Source: Myxococcales bacterium (GTDB lineage Bacteria; Myxococcota_A; Bradymonadia; UBA7976; UBA1532). From it: a stretch of 64,000 bases of DNA. Shown piece by piece: positions 17,829 through 26,958 of this stretch. Position numbers and translations under genes: made by a program. Numbering within the stretch: the stretch's first letter is position 1; each line of letters starts with the position of its first letter. The notes under the pieces are model-generated. The model worked only from the letters and a program-made list of their open reading frames with translations. It was not told where the DNA came from and searched no databases. The stretch spans positions 1 through 64,000 of the forward strand of contig JACKDN010000014.1 of the NCBI GenBank assembly GCA_020633465.1, read 5' to 3'.

Positions 17829-19058
17829 CTACTCGTCCACCAGCCAGGCCTCGTCGACCACCTCGAACGTATCCTCGAGAGGTTCGACCAGGTCGGTGAG
17901 CTCGCCCCGCCGGACGTCGGCGAGGGCCTCGAGGCCGCGGCTGAAGGCCTGGGTCTCCTGGGCGTGGGGCTCGAAGTCGGCCGCCGCGAGGTGCAGCAGC
18001 ACGCCGCCCTCGGGCAGACGAACGGACGCGTTGGTCGGCTCGCCCGACAAGAGCGACATCTCGCCGAAGGCGTCCCCCTCGCTGAGCTGCGCGACCCGCG
18101 CCGTGCCGTTGGGGCCGTGGGCCCAGACCTCGGCGACGCCGTGCAGCAGCAGGAAAAGCCCCGGCGGCGGCGTGCCCTGCGCGATGACCTCGGCGCCGGC
18201 CGGCACCTCGAGCAGCGCGAAGCGCGCGAGCACCGGCCCGACGTCGGGCAGATCGCGCAGGAGCGCGCTGTGGTTCACCAGGTTGCTCAGCAGACGCGCC
18301 TTGACCAGCTCGACCAGCTGGGCGGCCAGGCCCGGCTGTCGGGCGCCCAGATCGGCCAGCGTCTGCGCGTCGATGCGCCACGCGAGGCCCGGGCCCTCGG
18401 CCCGCACCGTCGCCCGCCGCGGCACGGCGGTCAAGAGCGCCATCTCGCCCACCAGCGCGGGCGCGCGCACCTCGGCCAGGGTGCGCTCGGCGCCGCCGGG
18501 CCGCGCCTGCCGGACGACGGCGCGGCCCTGACCGAGCAGGTAGAGGGCGCTCTCGACGGCGCCCTGCTCGGCCAGCACGTCGCCCGGCCGCAGCGGCACC
18601 TCGGCGAGGGCCTCGGCCAGCGCGACGAAGGCGTCCGGCTCGAGGGCCGAGAAGAGGGGCACCTCGGGCTGCGGCGAGCCCTCGAGCGGCACCAGGCCCT
18701 CGAGATCGGTGCACAGCCTGACGGCGAAGGCGGTCAGCGCGGCCGTGTCCTCGGGGGGCTCGACGGGGCGCGCGGGGGGCATGGTGGGCGGAGGCCGGCG
18801 GCCGCGGGGCCGGCCGGCGCCGTAATCGGCGGCCAGGGCGCGCAGCGACTCCTCGCGGGCCCGGCCCTGCAGGTGACGTCGGGTGAGGGTCAGCGCCGCG
18901 AAGAAGTGACCGCGGCGGGCGGCCAGCTCGATGGTGCGGGCCCAGCAGGCCGACGCCGCGGGCACGCCGCGCGCGGCCAGCTCGGCGCAGATGCGGGCGC
19001 GGGCCTCGAGCGAGGCCGGCTGCGCGCCCACCGCCCTCGTCGCGTCGGCCAGGCTCAT
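17829..19058 (-). CDS. Protein with tandem cyclic-nucleotide-binding domains
   Basis: The product is 409 aa. The ATG at 19058 is preceded by GGGGAGG. A helical N-terminal part (1-100) contains a basic Pro-rich stretch (GRPRGRRPPPTMPP). Two cNMP-binding folds follow. Domain 1 (about 130-250) has the strands LRPGDVLAEQG, LYLLGQGRAVV, ALVGEMALLTAVPRRATVRA. Domain 2 (about 270-375) has LEVPAGAEVIAQG, LFLLLHGVAEV, GDAFGEMSLLSGEPTNASVR. The phosphate-binding signature FGEMSL..PTNASV is better preserved in domain 2. No DNA-binding domain follows, so this is not a CRP. Such tandem cNMP proteins act as effectors of cAMP, cGMP or unknown ligands. It heads the operon with the transporter and HtrA protease. 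Confidence 0.9.
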   Translation of the reverse strand: MSLADATRAVGAQPASLEARARICAELAARGVPAASACWARTIELAARRGHFFAALTLTRRHLQGRAREESLRALAADYGAGRPRGRRPPPTMPPARPVEPPEDTAALTAFAVRLCTDLEGLVPLEGSPQPEVPLFSALEPDAFVALAEALAEVPLRPGDVLAEQGAVESALYLLGQGRAVVRQARPGGAERTLAEVRAPALVGEMALLTAVPRRATVRAEGPGLAWRIDAQTLADLGARQPGLAAQLVELVKARLLSNLVNHSALLRDLPDVGPVLARFALLEVPAGAEVIAQGTPPPGLFLLLHGVAEVWAHGPNGTARVAQLSEGDAFGEMSLLSGEPTNASVRLPEGGVLLHLAAADFEPHAQETQAFSRGLEALADVRRGELTDLVEPLEDTFEVVDEAWLVDE

Positions 19059-19182
19059 CGTGTCCTCCCCCGTGACGTTCGGAGCGGGCCCGCCGGCGCC
19101 GACCGGCGGACACGCCCCCTGCTCACCGGAGGACGTAGCACGCGGCGGCGCGACGGTAAACGGCGGGCGTGCGCCGGGGCGA

Positions 19183-19518
19183 TCAGCGGACCGAGCGCGC
19201 CACCGCGCGCACGGCGGCGTCGGGATCGTGCTCGAGGCGGGCCAGGGGGCCGCGCGCGCCGAGGCGGCGCAGGGCGTGCGCGGCGGTCAAGCGGACCAGG
19301 GGGTGGGGATCGGCCAGCAGCCCGACCAGGCGCCGGCGGCTGACGTCGCCGCCCCGGCGCGCCAGCGTCTGGGCCGCGGCGATGCGCACCTTGGGGTAGG
19401 GGCTCGTGGCCAGCGCCTCGGCCGGCGCCGGGGCGCGCTCGGTGGCGGCGAGGCCCACGGCCGAGAGGCCCAGCAGGGCGAAGAGCAGGACGGCGACCGC
19501 GCGCAACGACTGAGCCAT
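19183..19518 (-). CDS. Short HEAT-repeat secreted protein
   Basis: The product is 111 aa; the start at 19518 has GGGGAGGAC upstream. The N-terminal signal (LRAVAVLLFALLGLSAVGLAA) has an AxA-like site, so it should be exported. The mature part carries two to three HEAT units, for example YPKVRIAAAQTLARRG and PHPLVRLTAAHALRRLG, ending DAAVRAVARSVR. HEAT repeats form helical scaffolds for protein binding. The gene lies 125 bases downstream of the start of the cNMP gene and is divergent from the SprA-related gene. The function is unknown. Confidence 0.75.
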   Translation of the reverse strand: MAQSLRAVAVLLFALLGLSAVGLAATERAPAPAEALATSPYPKVRIAAAQTLARRGGDVSRRRLVGLLADPHPLVRLTAAHALRRLGARGPLARLEHDPDAAVRAVARSVR

Positions 19519-19593
19519 GGGGTCCTCCCCGGTCGAGATGACGTTCACCTACATATCGCACCATGTGCTCGACGGCAAATCCGTCCCGGCGTT

Positions 19594-19617
19594 CCCGAGG
19601 GCTCGGGGGCATTTTTT
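19594..19617 (+). terminator. Hairpin plus T-run in a divergent intergenic region
   Basis: The sequence cccga-gggc-tcggg (19594-19607) forms a 5-bp GC stem with a 4-base loop. A T6 run (19612-19617) and a second T6 run follow. This has the form of a short intrinsic terminator on the plus strand. No plus-strand gene ends upstream, so it may be a leader attenuator for the SprA-related gene at 19698, or it may act on the opposite strand transcript. The surrounding 100 bases are unusually AT-rich for the window. Confidence 0.45.
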
Positions 19618-19697
19618 CGATCTTTTTTCTCAAGCCGTCGGGTCGACCGTCGATGTACCGAGCGGGCCGGCCTTCGGTCCGCGGACGACGCAGGACG

Positions 19698-20956
19698 ATG
19701 CCGGCGGTTCATACCCACCTCGCAGGGGCCTTCGCGGTGACCGGGGCGCACGCGCGCCCGGCGGCCCCGCGCGAGTCTGCGCCGCCGTCGCCCGACGCCG
19801 CGCAGGGCGTCGGGGCGCCGACCCCGGCGGCGGTGATCCGCGCGCCCCGGCCGGTCGACCGCGGCGAGGGTGGGCGCGATCAGCGCGAGGAGCGGCGCGA
19901 TCGCGGCGCCGAGGCCCGTCGCGGCGAGACCCGCGACCCGCGCACCGGTGACTTCGTCCGCCTGTCCGGCGCCGCCGGGGGCCCTCGAGGCCGCGGGCGA
20001 GCGGCCGCCCGCCTACGCCCCGCCTCCCTCACCTACACGGCGCGCGACGCGCTGGCCGCGCTGCGACCGTCGCCGCCCGAGGGCGCGCCACCGCCGCCGG
20101 AGGCGCGCGCCGCCCGAAGGGCGCCACCGCCGCCGAGGCGCGCCGCCGCCGCCCGAGGCGCGCCGCCGCCGCCCGAGGCGCGCCGCCGCCGCCCGAAGGC
20201 GCGCCGCCGCCGCCCGAGGCGCGCGCGCCGCCGCCCGAGGGCGCGCTGCCGCCGCAGGGCGAAGAGGGGCGCCCCGATCGCGAGGGCGAGAAGGACGCCT
20301 CCGGCCGGCTCGAGCTGACCGAGGAGGAGCTGCGGCTGGTGCAGACGCTCGCCGCGCGCGACCGCGAGGTACGCACCCACGAGCAGGCGCATCAGTCGGT
20401 GGGCGGTCAGTACGCCGGGTCGCCGAGCTACACCTACGAGTCCGGGCCCGACGGCAAGCGGTACGCGGTGGGCGGCGAGGTGCCCATCGACGTCGGCGAG
20501 GCCGCCGATCCCGCCGAGACCATCCGCAAGATGGAGGTCGTGCGCCGCGCGGCCCTCGCGCCGGCCGAGCCCTCGGGTCAGGACCGGGCCGTCGCCGCCC
20601 AGGCCGGCCAGGTCGCCGCGCGCGCGCGCGCCGAGCTGCAACAGCAGCAGGCCGAAGAGGCCGCCGAGGCGCGCGAGGACGACGCCGAGGGCGCCGAGGC
20701 CGAGGGCGCCGAGGCCGATGGCGCCGGCGAAGCGGCCGAGGCCGAGGGGGCCGGCGAGCGCGCCGGCGGCCCTGAGGCGGCCAGCGCCCCCGCGCCCGAG
20801 GCCGCGCCGACCTCGCCCTCCTCCGCGCCCTCGCCGCCGCCCGCCGCCGAGGCCCCGCCCCCGGCGCCCAGCGCGCCGCGGACCCTCGACTTCGCGCCCC
20901 GCAAGGCCGAACCCACGGGCACCTTCCTGCACCGATCGGCGTCCGAGCAACGCTGA
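19698..20956 (+). CDS. SprA-related putative metalloprotease (frameshifted in Pro-rich linker)
   Basis: The recognisable core is the SprA-related family (PF12118): RDREVRTHEQAHQSVGGQY with the HExxH-like HEQAH motif, followed by SYTYESGPDGKRYAVGGEV and a VPIDV strand. This core (from about 20330 to 20560) is in one frame and continues through an Ala/Glu-rich helix and a Pro-rich tail to 20956. The N-terminal part from the ATG at 19698 (MPAVHTHLAG) is in another frame, and the two are separated by the GC-only Pro/Gly/Arg linker at about 19990-20260. At least one net frameshift must be corrected to link them. The family is an uncharacterised probable zinc metalloprotease; the second zinc-binding residue is not assigned here. 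Alternatively the core could start at an internal GTG (20339), but that would cut into the conserved domain. Confidence 0.65.
20135..20257 (+). repeat. 20/21-bp tandem repeat encoding Pro-rich linker
   Basis: Six near-identical units follow one another: three of 20 bases (gaggcgcgccgccgccgccc), at 20135, 20155 and 20175, then three of 21 bases at 20195, 20216 and 20237. The 21-base form encodes E-G-A-P-P-P-P. Each 20-base form lacks one G and shifts the phase, so the reading frame rotates through the array. The array sits at the frame break of the SprA-related gene. Confidence 0.85.
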
Positions 20957-21014
20957 CAGAAGGGGCCAGCCGAGCGTTCTCGGCACCCATTTCACGCACC
21001 GAGGGTCACCCAGG

Positions 21015-21033
21015 TCGGACCAAAAAGGTCCGA
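21015..21033. promoter_or_regulatory. Perfect inverted repeat upstream of orphan gene
   Basis: TCGGACC-AAAAA-GGTCCGA is a 7-bp perfect stem with an A5 loop, about 90 bases before the start at 21120. The flanking 160 bases (20957-21119) are clearly less GC-rich than the window. No U-tract follows, so a terminator is not convincing. An operator or an mRNA leader hairpin is possible. Confidence 0.45.
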
Positions 21034-21119
21034 AGTGGCCGATGAGTTCGAACGATGGTTGATCCTGTCGGTGGCATGTGCTTAGGTCGCACACAGCAGC
21101 GACCGGACACCAAAGGGCT

Positions 21120-21593
21120 ATGGGCATCCAAATCGAAGTTCCGCTGGAAGCGCTGCGGGAGCGCGACGTTCACGAGGCGCTCGTCGTGCTGATGAGCCAC
21201 CTCGGTGGCCACGCGCACCCGCACGTTGTGACGACCGATGGGGCGGCTGGGCAGGCGCCTCCTCGCACCCGTCGCCGACGACGCAGCCGTCGGTCCACCT
21301 CCCGACCCGATCTGCGGTCCCTGCCCGCCGCCGAACGCTGGGCTCGCTATGTCGAGACCCTACCGGAGACGTCCCGCACCTTCCTACGCTTGTTGGAGGA
21401 CCGGGGCCGGCTGACCGTCGACGAGGCCGTCGAGCTCTTGGGCTTCGACACACCGAAAGCGATGGGCGGACTGACCGGCGCGATGGCTCGCTGGGCGCCC
21501 AAGCAGGGTGTCGAGCTGCCCTTCACCGCCAGCAAGGACGACGACGGCCAGCGCTGCTGGCTGTGGACGCGGGCGCCGAACGACGCCAGCTGA
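21120..21593 (+). CDS. Hypothetical protein with winged-helix-like C-terminus, atypical codon use
   Basis: The product is 157 aa from the ATG at 21120 (an upstream in-frame start at 21078 is less likely). Residues 1-50 form a small alpha/beta segment (IQIEVPLEALRERDVHEALVVLMSH). A basic Arg-rich linker (about 57-72) follows. The C-terminal 85 residues have a helix-turn-helix-like order: AERWARYVETLPETSRTFLR, then RGRLTVDEAVELLGFD, then GGLTGAMARWAPKQG, ending in a beta wing WLWTRAP. It could bind DNA or a DNA-bound protein; I recognise no named family. Codons such as gtt, cgt, ttg and gat are used more than in neighbouring genes. With the lower-GC leader, this suggests recent acquisition. The gene stands alone between two minus-strand or divergent units. 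Confidence 0.65.
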   Translation: MGIQIEVPLEALRERDVHEALVVLMSHLGGHAHPHVVTTDGAAGQAPPRTRRRRRSRRSTSRPDLRSLPAAERWARYVETLPETSRTFLRLLEDRGRLTVDEAVELLGFDTPKAMGGLTGAMARWAPKQGVELPFTASKDDDGQRCWLWTRAPNDAS

Positions 21594-21598
21594 CCGGG

Positions 21599-22381
21599 TC
21601 AGAGCGTCGCGTAGACGGCGGGGCGGCGATCGGCCAGGAACGAGTAGCGGGCCCGCACCTCGCGCACCTGCGCGGCGTCGACGACGCCCCGCACCCGACC
21701 GGGCTGGGCGGCGGCGGTCGCCACCGCTTCGCCCAGCGGATCGTGCAGCACCGAGTCGCCCACGTAGCGCAGGCGATCGCCCTCCCCCACCCGGTTGACG
21801 CCCAGCACGTAGGCCTGGTTCTCGATGGCGCGGGCGTGCAGCAGCGCGCGCCAGTGGGCGCGCCGCGCCTCGGGCCAGTTGGCCACGACGACGAACAGGT
21901 CGGTGTCGGCGGCGACCGCGCGGAACAGCTCGGGGAAGCGCAGGTCGTAGCACACGAGCGGCGTCACCCGGACCCCCTCGACCTCGACGGTGAACACCGC
22001 GCCGCCGCCCTCGAAGTGCTCGTGCTCGCGCGCCAGCGTGAAGGGGTGCACCTTGTGGTACGCCGCCCGCACGCCGCCCTCGGGGTCGACCAGCCGCGCC
22101 TCGTTGCGCGGGCGCGCCTCGCCCGGCACGGCGAGGCCGGCGATCAGCCACACCCCGTGCCGACGGGCGGCCTCGGACACCCACGCGGCGATGGTGTCGG
22201 CGTGGCTGGCCATCGCCTGCGCGTTCATCGAGAAGCCGGTCGCGAACATCTCGGGCAGCACGACCAGGCGCGCTCCGTCCGCGGCGGCGCGCGCCACCGC
22301 GTCGTCGGCGCGCGTCAGGTTGGTCTCGGGCTGCTCCCAGGCGATGTCCGGCTGGACGCCGGCGACGCTCAGCGTGCTCAT
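21599..22381 (-). CDS. Omega-amidase, nitrilase superfamily (YafV-like)
   Basis: The product is 260 aa, typical for the family. The catalytic triad is Glu44 (VLPEMF), Lys110 (YHKVHPF) and Cys144 (VCYDLRFPE); the surrounding sequence matches YafV/NIT2 omega-amidases, which hydrolyse alpha-ketoglutaramate or alpha-ketosuccinamate to the keto acid and ammonia. The ATG at 22381 overlaps the stop of an aminotransferase by four bases. In E. coli the equivalent pair (YbdL plus YafV) is proposed to run the glutamine transaminase-omega-amidase pathway in methionine salvage. The genomic pairing strongly supports that assignment. The enzyme would be cytosolic. Confidence 0.92.
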   Translation of the reverse strand: MSTLSVAGVQPDIAWEQPETNLTRADDAVARAAADGARLVVLPEMFATGFSMNAQAMASHADTIAAWVSEAARRHGVWLIAGLAVPGEARPRNEARLVDPEGGVRAAYHKVHPFTLAREHEHFEGGGAVFTVEVEGVRVTPLVCYDLRFPELFRAVAADTDLFVVVANWPEARRAHWRALLHARAIENQAYVLGVNRVGEGDRLRYVGDSVLHDPLGEAVATAAAQPGRVRGVVDAAQVREVRARYSFLADRRPAVYATL

Positions 22382-23562
22382 GAGTCACCTCCCAGGCCGC
22401 GCAGGCGCGTCGCGGCGGCTTCGAGTGTCTCGGGCCGCTTGCAGAAGGCGAAGCGGATCAAGCGACGGCCCGCGTCCGGATCCGCCGCGTAGAAGACGCT
22501 GGGCGGGATGGCCGCGACGCGGTGGTGCTCGACGAGGTGACGGGCGAAGCTGCGATCGTCGCCGGACCACACGCGGCCGAAGTCCGCGAGCACGAAGTAG
22601 GTGCCGCGGGGCACCGCCACCTCGAAGCCGACCGCGCGCAGCGTGTCCACCAGGAAGTCGCGGCGCCGCTGGAAGTCGGCCCGCAGCGCGGCACAGGCGG
22701 CGGGGTCGAAGGCGTCGAGCGCGTGCGCCACCGCCAGCTGCAGCGGCGCCGCCGTGCAGAACGTCAGGAACTGGTGCGCCGCCTGCGCCGCCGCGATCAG
22801 CGGGGCCGGCCCGGTCGCCCAGCCCACCTTCCAGCCGGTGAACGAGAAGGTCTTGCCCGCGCTCGACAGGCGCAAGGTGCGTTCGCGCATGCCCGGCAGC
22901 TGCGCCACCGAGACGTGCTCGGCGTCGTCGTAGACCAGGTGCTCGTAGACTTCGTCGGTGATCACGATCAGATCCCGCGCGCGACAGAGGGCGGCGATGC
23001 CCTCGAGCTCGGCGCGGTCGAACACCTTGCCGGTGGGGTTGTGCGGTGTGTTCAGCAACACCACCCGCGTGCGGTCGGTCAAGCAGGCCTCGAAGGCCTC
23101 GAGATCGACGGCGAAGTCGGGGAAGCGCAGCGTGCACGGGCGGGCGACGCCCCGCGCGAGCGCCACGCACGCCGGGTAGCTGTCGTAGAAGGGCTCGAAG
23201 TACACGACCTCGTCGCCGGGCTCCAGCAGCCCCAGCAGCGCGGCCGCGATGGCCTCGGTGCAGCCGTTGAAGACGCCGACCTCGGTCAGCGGATCGTAGG
23301 TCAGGCCGTAGCGCCGGCGCGCGTGCTCGGCGACGGCCCGCACCAGCGCCGGGTGGCCCTGCGAGCGGGCGTACTGGTTGTGCCCGCCCCGCAGCGCCTC
23401 GACGGCCGCGTCGACGACCGACGCGGGCCCCTCGAAGTCGGGGAAGCCCTGCGACAGGTTCACGGCGTCGTGCAGCTGCGCCAGCCGGGTCATCTCGGAG
23501 AAGATCGTCGTGCCGAAGGGCGCGAGGGCGCGGTTCACCGCGGTGGGGGCGTGCGTCGTCAT
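22378..23562 (-). CDS. Class I/II pyridoxal-phosphate aminotransferase (glutamine/methionine type)
   Basis: The product is 394 aa; the ATG at 23562 is the start of the recognised domain. Fold type I features are the glycine-rich NLSQGFPDFEGP, HNQYARSQGHPALR-like substrate segment, NTPHNPTGKVF, DEVYEHLVYDD and the PLP lysine Lys237 in SSAGKTFSFTGWKVGW. This pattern matches kynurenine/glutamine aminotransferases and YbdL methionine aminotransferase. The 4-base overlap with the omega-amidase argues for glutamine as amino donor, since the amidase would remove the alpha-ketoglutaramate product and pull the reaction forward. The keto-acid acceptor, likely 4-methylthio-2-oxobutanoate, is inferred from that pairing. 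Confidence 0.92.
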   Translation of the reverse strand: MTTHAPTAVNRALAPFGTTIFSEMTRLAQLHDAVNLSQGFPDFEGPASVVDAAVEALRGGHNQYARSQGHPALVRAVAEHARRRYGLTYDPLTEVGVFNGCTEAIAAALLGLLEPGDEVVYFEPFYDSYPACVALARGVARPCTLRFPDFAVDLEAFEACLTDRTRVVLLNTPHNPTGKVFDRAELEGIAALCRARDLIVITDEVYEHLVYDDAEHVSVAQLPGMRERTLRLSSAGKTFSFTGWKVGWATGPAPLIAAAQAAHQFLTFCTAAPLQLAVAHALDAFDPAACAALRADFQRRRDFLVDTLRAVGFEVAVPRGTYFVLADFGRVWSGDDRSFARHLVEHHRVAAIPPSVFYAADPDAGRRLIRFAFCKRPETLEAAATRLRGLGGDS

Positions 23563-23695
23563 GGGGGCGTTGTAGCGCCGGGCGGGGCGTGACACAACGG
23601 GCGGAGGACGCACGCAAAGTCGACGGGCCCCGCGCGTCCGTGGAAAACCGGGCGCCGAATGCGCCATCATCGCGCCCCCGGGACGGAGGGCCCTC

Positions 23696-24993
23696 ATGAT
23701 TCGACGCACCATCGCCGTCGCGCTGCTGCTTTTCGCCACCGGCTGCGCCGAGGACGAGGACGCGGGCGGCAGCCTGCTGCTGGCCGGCGACGCGGCGACG
23801 CGCCGGCAGGGCAACGCCGAGGACGCCGCCAGCCCGCCGCCGGCGCGCCTCGACGCGCGGCCCCCCGCGCGGCCGACGCCCGACGCCGGCCCGCCGCCGC
23901 TGCCCGGCGATCCCGACCTCGGCCCGCCCCGCCCGAAGAGGACGCGTGGTTCCCGCCGCCCGTCGACGGCGACGCCGGGCGGCCCCGCCGGCCCCCGACG
24001 CCGGCGGCGGCGGCGCGCCCCGACGCCGCGCCCCCGCTGCCCCCCGATCCCGGCGTCAACGCCGGCTGGATCGGCGGCCCCTGCGCCGCCGACGGCGACT
24101 GCGACTACGCCGAGGCCTTCTGCTTGCGCGAGGACGAGGGGTATCCGCGGGGCACCTGCAGCCTGGGCTGCGAGCGCACCTGCCCCGACCGCGGCGATCT
24201 GCCGGTCACCTTCTGCATCGGCGACGTGATCGTCGGCGCGGGCGCCTGCGTGCAGCGGTGCGACTTCGAGGCCTTCCCGCAGGGCTGCCGGCCCGGCTAC
24301 CACTGCGAGACACAGCCGCGGTACAGCGAGCCCGACACCCGCCGCGCCGTGTGCCTGCCCGGCCCGCCGCCGCCCGATCCCGCCATGGGCTGCTACGACC
24401 AGATGGACGCCGCGGGCCTGAACTACAACCCGGCCGCCAACCCGCAGGAGTCGCCCGACGGGCGGCCCGATCTGGTGTGCGACATCGTCGGCCCGACGCG
24501 CCTGTCGAGCCCGATCAACGGCGTGCTGTACCGCTACGTCACCCACGACGCGCCCCAGCCGATGTTCGTCAGCTGCGATCTGGCCCTCGCGCTGCACCAG
24601 CTGTCGGCCATGCTGCGCGAATACGACATCGTCGAGGTGGGCCACATCGGCACCTACAACTGCCGGCTGATCGGCGGCACCGACAGCCTGTCGATGCACG
24701 GGCTGGCGCGCGCGATCGACCTCAAGTGGTTCCGCACCTCCGACGGCCACGTCTACGACGTCGAGGATCACTGGGAGCACGACACCGAGAACTTCCGCAC
24801 CGAAGAGGGCCGCTTCCTGTTCGAGCTGGGGCAACAGATGTTCGCGCGGCGCATCTTCAACATCGTGCTGACCCCGAACTACAACGCGGCCCACGACAAC
24901 CACTTCCACGTGGATCTCACGCCCGGCCAGCGCTTCATCGGCAGCGAGGACGCCTGGACGCGCTACTTCGGGCCCAACCCGCACGGCGACTGA
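23696..24993 (+). CDS. Lipoprotein with extensin-like/M15-type C-terminal domain (apparent frameshift)
   Basis: The ATG at 23696 follows GGAGGG. The signal peptide LLLFATGCAED gives a lipobox. A Pro/Ala/Asp-rich linker leads to a break at about 23932-23934, where one C appears to be missing (read cgc ccc gaa instead of cgc ccg aag). The second frame then runs to 24993. It has a Cys-rich module (GGPCAADGDCDYAEAFC, then GYHCETQPRY) and a C-terminal extensin-like domain related to M15 DD-peptidases: SMHGLARAIDLKWF and NYNAAHDNHFHVDLTPG contain the His/Asp metal ligands. The predicted role is a lipid-anchored peptidoglycan-related peptidase or binding protein. Activity is plausible because the metal ligands are kept. 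Confidence 0.78.
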
Positions 24994-25059
24994 GGTTCTC
25001 CCCTGCGTCCGGACGCCGACGATCCCCTGCAGCGCCGCCGCGGCGGCGAGTCCTGGCCG

Positions 25060-25984
25060 GTGTGGCTGGGGCTCGCGGCGCTGGTCGTGGTGTCGATCCT
25101 CTGGGCGACGCTCGACGCGCCCGGGGAGGACGCGCCGGTGGCCGACGCGGCCGACGCGGGGGCCGACGACGCGGGCCCGCCGACGCCGGCGCACTGGATG
25201 ACCTGGCGCGTCGAGGGGCGCGATCTGCCGACGGCCGCCGCGCTGGACGCCTGCCTGGCCGCGCAGACCTGGGGCGACGCCGCGGTGGCCGCGGCGCCGG
25301 AGGGCGGCCTGACGATCGCCTACCCGGGCCTGGCCTTCCCCCAGCGGCTGCGCGCCGCCGACGGTGATCTGACCCTCGCCACCCCGACCGACGGCGACGC
25401 CCACCGCGCCGCCGGCCTGCACCTGACCAGCCTGGCTTGCCTGGCCGAGGGCGCGACGGCGGCGGTGGACGTCGATCTCGATCGCCGCTTCGGCCCGGAC
25501 GACTGGCCGCGCCCCGGCGCCGGAGGCGGCCTGCCGGTGGACGCGCTGGTGACCGTCGACGCGCGCGACGGGGTGCTGGTCACGCGCGGGCTGGCGCGCC
25601 TGGGCCGGCGGGAGCTGGGCCTGCGCGCGGCCGACGACCCCGCCGCCCGGCAGACGCTGGCCCAGGCGGCCGCGCGGCGGGTGGCCTACGGCGACACCCC
25701 GGTGCTGCGGCTGCCGGTGGTGGGCACGGCGCGCGCGGTGCCCGCCGACGCCGCCCGCGCCGCGGGTCTTTGGCCCGCCGACGCGCCCGCGGTGGACGTG
25801 CTGGCCAACGAGGCGGGCGACGGGCCCCTGGGCGTGCGCCCGAGCGCCCCTGACGCCGCCTCGCCCCGCCCCCGGCCCGCCCCCCGAAGGCGGCCGCACG
25901 CCCCCCGCGGCGCGAGCCGCCCCCCCCCCCCCCCCCCGCGAGGCGCCCCCGAAGCGCCCCGTCTTCCGCCCGGATTATCGCTGA
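25060..25984 (+). CDS. Single-pass membrane protein of unknown function (3' end disrupted by poly-C)
   Basis: The frame is open upstream; GTG at 25060 is the first usable start, but a CTG at 25003 would add a basic N-terminus (PLQRRRGGES) that fits an inside-out anchor. A TM helix (LAALVVVSILWATL) follows, then an Asp/Ala-rich linker. A roughly 210-residue predicted extracytoplasmic domain contains two Cys (DACLAAQTWG, TSLACLAEG). The frame runs into an 18-C homopolymer and, as written, continues into cysK with no stop. If the poly-C is off by one or two bases the protein ends PKRPVFRPDYR at the TGA of 25982-25984. No family is recognised. It sits between the extensin-like lipoprotein and cysK. 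Confidence 0.55.
25920..25937 (+). repeat. 18-base C homopolymer
   Basis: An uninterrupted run of 18 C lies in the Pro-rich 3' end of the preceding ORF. Runs this long are prone to replication slippage (phase variation) and to consensus miscalls, and here the count decides whether the upstream ORF ends before cysK. Confidence 0.95.
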
Positions 25985-26016
25985 GCGTCTCCGCGCCTCG
26001 TGTATGCTGCGCGGCC

Positions 26017-26954
<938 letters not shown>

Positions 26955-26958
<4 letters not shown>

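Noticed and set aside
15676..19113. One minus-strand frame of 1,145 codons covering three genes
   Set aside because: The first two thirds give Arg/Gly/Ala-rich shadow sequence; the two upstream genes in other frames have strong family motifs. Only the HtrA part is real.
19563..19697. Start of the SprA-related gene at 19563
   Set aside because: The frame would include a terminator-like hairpin and an atypical, AT-rich leader; the ATG at 19698 is better placed.
22378..25899. Minus-strand long frame extending past the aminotransferase start to 25899
   Set aside because: Residues beyond 23562 are antisense to the lipoprotein and membrane protein genes; the aminotransferase start at 23562 is clear.
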